Shown here in pieces: positions 60,489 through 64,000 of a DNA stretch of 64,000 nt. Below the pieces are notes generated by a model. The model did no database searches, was not told the origin of the DNA, and was given only the letters and a program-made list of their open reading frames with translations. Source of the DNA: an uncultured Mobiluncus sp. (GTDB lineage: Bacteria > Actinomycetota > Actinomycetes > Actinomycetales > Actinomycetaceae); the NCBI RefSeq assembly GCF_947254095.1, contig NZ_CAMYBV010000012.1:3811-67810 (forward strand), given 5' to 3'. Numbering within the stretch: the stretch's first letter is position 1; each line of letters begins with the position of its first letter. The translations under genes and the position numbers were made by a program.

Positions 60489-61640
60489 TTGGCTACAGTT
60501 TCTATGGGTCTTGACCCACTATTCTCCGGTTCGCGGATGCGTGCTGCGCTGAACGGAATCAGACCGACCACCACCCCGGTGTGGTTCATGCGCCAAGCCG
60601 GACGTTCCCTGCCGGAATACCGTGCCCTGCGTGAGGGAAAATCCATGCTCACAGCCTGCACCACCCCCGAGGTTGCCGCCGAAATTACCCTCCAACCGGT
60701 ACGCCGCCACCATGTCGACGCGGCCGTGTTCTTTTCCGATATCGTGGTGCCACTGTATTTAGCAGGCGCAAACATCGACATCGTGCCCGGCCGCGGACCG
60801 GTGCTGAAACAGCCTCTGACCAGCGCCGCCGAGGTAGAAAAACTGACCGAACTGGAAGTCGCGGACTGGTCGGTCATAGAGCAGGCCGCCGCCCATGTCC
60901 GCCGCGAACTGCCCTATGAAAAAGTCCTGCTGGGGTTCGCCGGAGCACCCTTCACACTTGCCTCCTACCTGTTGGAAGCCGGCGGGCCGCGGCGGCGCGA
61001 ATGCCTCGAAACCCGCGCTTTTATCGCGGCGGAACCTGCCGCTTGGACCAAACTGGCGACCTGGTGCGCGAAACTGTCCGGCCAGTTCATGAAAGCCCAG
61101 ATCAACGGTGGCGCCGAAGCGGTGCAACTGTTCGATTCCTGGGCGGGGTCTCTGACGGCCGAGGAATACCGCCGCTTCGCCCTGCCCTACTCGACACTCG
61201 CTTTTCAAGGCGCGCCGGGAGCCACGCACGTTCACTTCGGGGTCGGCACCGCTCACCTCATCGAAGCGATGGGTGAAATTGCGGAGGTCGTTTCCATCGG
61301 CTCCGACTTGAGCTTGGACGCCGCCGCGCGGCGCCTGCCCGGGAAAGTCCTGCAGGGCAACCTCGACCCAGACCTGCTGGTTACCGCGGAGCAGCCGGCA
61401 TCCCCTGAGGCGAAACGCACCGAAACGGGGGACATCATGGAACGAGTCTGGCGCGAAGCCGAACAGGTCCTGCAGGCTGGGCTGGCCGCTCCCGCCCACA
61501 TTTTCAACCTGGGACACGGGGTGCGACCCGACACCGATCCCGGGGTGCTGACCGAACTGACCGCGAGGATTCACACTTGGCGGGCTCCGGCCACCACACC
61601 CACCGAAAACTCTCAAAAACCCACCAAACCCACCAGATAA
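60489..61640 (+). CDS. hemE: uroporphyrinogen decarboxylase
   Basis: A 383-aa cytoplasmic enzyme removing four carboxyl groups from uroporphyrinogen III to give coproporphyrinogen III. PVWFMRQAGRSLPEYR (about 30-45) carries the conserved arginines, FSDIVVPLYLAGANIDIVPGRGP follows, and FNLGHGVRPDTDPGVL is near the end. TTG 60489 has AGGA about 7 nt upstream; an ATG at 60504 has no ribosome site. cgoX starts 21 bp downstream. Confidence 0.96.
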   Translation: MATVSMGLDPLFSGSRMRAALNGIRPTTTPVWFMRQAGRSLPEYRALREGKSMLTACTTPEVAAEITLQPVRRHHVDAAVFFSDIVVPLYLAGANIDIVPGRGPVLKQPLTSAAEVEKLTELEVADWSVIEQAAAHVRRELPYEKVLLGFAGAPFTLASYLLEAGGPRRRECLETRAFIAAEPAAWTKLATWCAKLSGQFMKAQINGGAEAVQLFDSWAGSLTAEEYRRFALPYSTLAFQGAPGATHVHFGVGTAHLIEAMGEIAEVVSIGSDLSLDAAARRLPGKVLQGNLDPDLLVTAEQPASPEAKRTETGDIMERVWREAEQVLQAGLAAPAHIFNLGHGVRPDTDPGVLTELTARIHTWRAPATTPTENSQKPTKPTR

Positions 61641-61661
61641 CGCTTGTGAAGGGAAAACACC

Positions 61662-63203
61662 ATGGCTGACGAAGGCTTTGACATGATTATTCTCGGAGGC
61701 GGGCTCGGCGCGCTGACCGCCGGATACGCGGCGACAAAACGCGGGCTGCGCCCCCTCATTCTGGAGGAGCGCGGACGCCCCGGTGGCCTGGTCTGTTCGG
61801 GAGTTTTCGGGGGAGCCACCGTGGATATCGGGGCGGAATCCTACGCCACCCGCACCCTCGAAGTCACCGAGCTGTGCCGGGAACTGGGCTTGAACCCGGT
61901 CGCCCCCCATAGCGATTCCTGGGTGTGGGACCACGGCCGCAACGATGCCGTGCGGATTCCCTTCGGAACCCTGGGGATTCCCGCCGACCTTGACGACCCG
62001 GTGTTCGTGGAGGGATTGACCCACATCGCCGGGCCACAAGCCCTGGAGCGCGCCCGACAGGATTTGACGCTGCCCGCGGAAGTCGGCGCGGACGCGAAAA
62101 GTTTTGGGGAATTGGTAGAAGCCCGTCTCGGGAAAGCCGTGTTGGACGCGTTCGTGACCCCGTTCGCGGGAGGCATTCACTCCACGCACCCCAACGGGCT
62201 GGATCCCGACCGGGTCGCACCGGGATTGCGCGCCGCGCTGGCACGCACCGGGTCACTGACCAAGGCGGTGGCCGCCACCCGTAAACCCAACTCAATCGTG
62301 GTGATGATGCCCGAGGGCGGCATGTTCAAGCTGGTAGACGAGCTGGTGAAACGTATTACCGACGCGGGGGGACGCATCGACAACCACGTGCGAGTCATGC
62401 ATGTCGAAGCCGGTATCGGAGCGGAGAACCCGCGCTGGGTCGTGTGGTGCAAACACACGATTTCCAACACCAAGTACCAGGGCGGGCCCCCGGAAGAAAC
62501 CGGTAATGCTTTCGGGCTGGCGACCGACCGGATTGTGGTGGCGCTGCCGGGCAACAGTGCGCTGAAAGTGCTGAACTCGGCCGCGGCCTCGATGCTGCGT
62601 CAAAAGTTCCACGCCGAACGCGACCACCGGGACGCCACCTTACGGTTTGACGCGGCGGCCCTGGAAGAAATCGGCGATTTGACCACCGGATTCCAGCTGC
62701 ATAAAGGCACCCACGTGATGAATGTGACCCTGGCAGTCAATGCACCCCAGCTGGACAACCCGCCGCGCGGGTCGGGCATGTTGGTTGGGCCTCCGCCCTG
62801 CGGACCTGATGAGGACCCGAACGTTTTGCAGGCCAAAGCCATCACGAACTATTCCGCGAAATGGCCCGGCACGATGGCGGGAGCTGCCCCCCACACGCAT
62901 ATCCTGCGGATTTCCTACGGTCGGGAGGGCGACCCGGACGGCTTCGTGTATCAGGTGAGCGTGGAGCGGGCTTTGGCTGACGCGTCGCGGATGCTGGGAG
63001 TGGAACTGACGATGGACCAGGTCCTGGATTCGCGCCGCATCTTTTGGGGCGACGCCATGACCCACCCCAACGCTGAGGAACGCGCGGTGCTCAACCAGAT
63101 TGCCGCCGCCGCCCAGCGCGTGGAGGGCCTAGACCTGGAAGGCGCGCTGTTTGCTGGGACCGGGATTACCGCCGTGGTCGCTCGCGGATTGCAGTTTCAA
63201 TAG
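61662..63203 (+). CDS. cgoX: coproporphyrinogen III oxidase (HemY/CgoX type)
   Basis: A 513-aa FAD enzyme with the dinucleotide motif IILGGGLGALTAGYAATKRG (about 7-26), the GGL of GRPGGLVCSG, and GGIHSTHPNGLDPDRVAPGL in the middle. In Gram-positive bacteria the HemY-type oxidase acts on coproporphyrinogen III, ahead of the ferrochelatase, matching the HemQ-dependent route. The C-terminus has the second FAD contact (LFAGTGITAVVARGLQ). AAGGGAA precedes ATG 61662. It follows hemE closely. Confidence 0.9.
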   Translation: MADEGFDMIILGGGLGALTAGYAATKRGLRPLILEERGRPGGLVCSGVFGGATVDIGAESYATRTLEVTELCRELGLNPVAPHSDSWVWDHGRNDAVRIPFGTLGIPADLDDPVFVEGLTHIAGPQALERARQDLTLPAEVGADAKSFGELVEARLGKAVLDAFVTPFAGGIHSTHPNGLDPDRVAPGLRAALARTGSLTKAVAATRKPNSIVVMMPEGGMFKLVDELVKRITDAGGRIDNHVRVMHVEAGIGAENPRWVVWCKHTISNTKYQGGPPEETGNAFGLATDRIVVALPGNSALKVLNSAAASMLRQKFHAERDHRDATLRFDAAALEEIGDLTTGFQLHKGTHVMNVTLAVNAPQLDNPPRGSGMLVGPPPCGPDEDPNVLQAKAITNYSAKWPGTMAGAAPHTHILRISYGREGDPDGFVYQVSVERALADASRMLGVELTMDQVLDSRRIFWGDAMTHPNAEERAVLNQIAAAAQRVEGLDLEGALFAGTGITAVVARGLQFQ

Positions 63204-63243
63204 GCCGGTTCACAAGGGCGGGGCGGACCGTTGCCGGGCGCTC

Positions 63244-63615
63244 TCACGCGGCGATGACGTCAGTAGCGCTGAAGTCCGTGCCTTTGAACAGTAGCGGTTC
63301 GTTCAGGGCGCGGGCGGCGGCGTAGGAAAAACAGTCCCCGAAGTTGAGTTTGGCCGGGGAGCCCGAGCCGCGGGCGAAATTCTGGATGGCGAAGCGAGCC
63401 CAATAGAGGTGGTTTTGATCCACGGGAGTGATTTCAATGCCTAGGGCGTGGAGAACCTGTGGTGGATTACCGTACTTGCGCGCCACGAGTTCGAATTCAA
63501 CTGCGGTTCCCGCACTGATTTTCGTGTTGTCGCTACGGAGGATTTTTTCGAGATATTCTCGGTAGCCGGGTTCCTTAGCCATAATGGCGATTAAAACTGA
63601 GGTGTCTACAATCAC
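63244..63615 (-). CDS. vapC: VapC-type PIN-domain toxin
   Basis: A 123-aa PIN-domain RNase starting MIVDTSVLIAIMAKEP. The expected acidic residues are present: Asp4, Glu40/Glu42, Asp94 in NFGDCFSYAAA and Asp114 in FKGTDF, so it looks intact. VapC toxins cut tRNA or rRNA. GTG 63615 overlaps the vapB stop by 4 nt. The module reads against hemE-cgoX-hemC and lies between cgoX and hemC. Confidence 0.92.
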   Translation of the reverse strand: MIVDTSVLIAIMAKEPGYREYLEKILRSDNTKISAGTAVEFELVARKYGNPPQVLHALGIEITPVDQNHLYWARFAIQNFARGSGSPAKLNFGDCFSYAAARALNEPLLFKGTDFSATDVIAA

Positions 63616-63857
63616 TTCGGTAATCCGTTCTCATCGTAGAGGTCGTCATCAGTCAAGAAGGTTATCCCTTCCTCCTCCACTTGGGCTTGAATTTCCCTGA
63701 TGGCCTGCAGTTTTTCCTCATAAGTCGGTCGGCGCGTAGTCTCGATTTCCCGCTGGGCCAGTTCGCGCACCACGGCGGTCATGGTCATGCCTTTACGATT
63801 CGCGAGTTCGCGAACGTTTTCATACACTTGGGGATCTTTGATAGTCAGCATCGGCAT
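63612..63857 (-). CDS. vapB: VapB-type antitoxin
   Basis: An 81-aa protein of the VapB/PSK transcription-factor type. The N-terminus MPMLTIKDPQVYENVRELANRKGMTMTAVVRELAQRE forms a ribbon-helix-helix-like DNA-binding region, and the acidic C-terminus (EEEGITFLTDDDLYDENGLP) would block VapC. It is upstream of vapC and overlaps it by 4 nt. Autoregulation from the 63858-63948 spacer is expected. Confidence 0.88.
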   Translation of the reverse strand: MPMLTIKDPQVYENVRELANRKGMTMTAVVRELAQREIETTRRPTYEEKLQAIREIQAQVEEEGITFLTDDDLYDENGLPK

Positions 63858-63948
63858 AGAAAAATTCTACCATGAATGCTAGAAAAGCGGAAGAGTGGTT
63901 TGCCCCTTCAGTTACTACTTAACCCTGCTTTGGCCTAAGCTAGAACTT

Positions 63949-64000
63949 ATGCAAACGATTGGCAGCGCTGAGCGTCCGCTCGTGATTGGCACCCGGGCCT
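63949..64000 (+). CDS. hemC: porphobilinogen deaminase (hydroxymethylbilane synthase), 5' end only
   Basis: Seventeen codons from ATG 63949 read MQTIGSAERPLVIGTRA before the window ends. LVIGTRxS is the invariant N-terminal motif of HemC, which joins four porphobilinogens. No good ribosome site precedes the ATG. The call rests on this motif and the haem context (hemE, cgoX and hemA are adjacent). Confidence 0.75.
   Translation, partial: MQTIGSAERPLVIGTRA

Noticed and set aside
60759..62189. 476-aa minus-strand ORF spanning hemE and cgoX
   Set aside because: Covers two clearly conserved plus-strand genes and their junction; no recognisable domain.
1..64000. CRISPR arrays, insertion sequences, rRNA genes and prophage genes
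   Set aside because: I looked for regularly spaced repeats, transposase motifs, rRNA signatures and phage structural genes and saw none.

Overview
The window is the replication-origin region of an actinobacterial chromosome, running from gyrA/gyrB through dnaN and dnaA to rpmH, rnpA, yidC, parA/parB and the murJ/trx block. Gene order follows the arrangement known from mycobacteria and other Actinobacteria: DUF3566-gyrA-gyrB-dciA-recF-dnaN-dnaA | rpmH-rnpA-yidD-yidC-khpB-rsmG-parA-parB ... trxA-trxB-murJ-DUF6049-nudix-cca. DnaA boxes of type TT(A/G)TCCACA, parS sites, the coproporphyrin-type haem genes (HemQ fused to HemH) and a pyruvate:ferredoxin oxidoreductase operon suggest an anaerobic or facultative member of the Actinomycetaceae. 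Mobiluncus or a close relative is my best inference. Base composition looks moderately GC-rich; I did not compute it.

Layout. 0-5.4 kb: 3' part of tRNA-Ala(TGC), a repeat-rich spacer, a RelB/YafQ toxin-antitoxin pair, glf (galactofuranose precursor), a multi-pass transporter-like protein, a family 2 glycosyltransferase and the DUF3566 protein. 5.5-15.8 kb: leftward replication genes gyrA, gyrB, dciA, recF, dnaN, dnaA, with the probable oriC between dnaN and dnaA and more DnaA boxes upstream of dnaA. 16-22.1 kb: rightward rpmH-rnpA-yidD-yidC-khpB-rsmG, then parAB with two perfect parS sites. 22.4-31.3 kb: leftward aminotransferase, trxA, trxB, a membrane protein with a discoidin-like C-terminus, murJ, a large secreted DUF6049 protein and a NUDIX hydrolase. 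31.4-37.4 kb: rightward cca, a bifunctional PBP, and rpsF-ssb-rpsR-rplI. 37.4-39.5 kb: dnaB and, upstream of it, a dense DnaA-box cluster.

39.5-46.7 kb is more accessory in character: a DASS carboxylate transporter, a DUF418-type membrane protein, and a compact signalling locus. That locus has a 45-codon lipobox peptide gene, a polytopic HisKA_3 kinase and a NarL-type regulator in one leftward operon. A 212-aa protein of unknown function is transcribed divergently, and a palindromic operator-like site lies between them. A meso-diaminopimelate dehydrogenase with a large insertion follows. 46.9-51.8 kb: a four-gene 2-oxoacid:ferredoxin oxidoreductase operon whose last gene fuses a GltD-like flavoprotein to a 2[4Fe-4S] ferredoxin. 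52-56.9 kb: a small helical protein translationally coupled to a Ser-Asp-His hydrolase, a CWB2/CAP surface protein and a YgjP-like metallopeptidase. 57-64 kb: haem synthesis (hemH-hemQ fusion, hemA, hemE, cgoX, start of hemC) with a VapBC module between cgoX and hemC.

The loci most worth following up are the peptide-kinase-regulator locus near 44 kb, the second DnaA-box cluster upstream of dnaB, the hemH-hemQ fusion with its strong internal start, and the small-protein/hydrolase pair at 52 kb.
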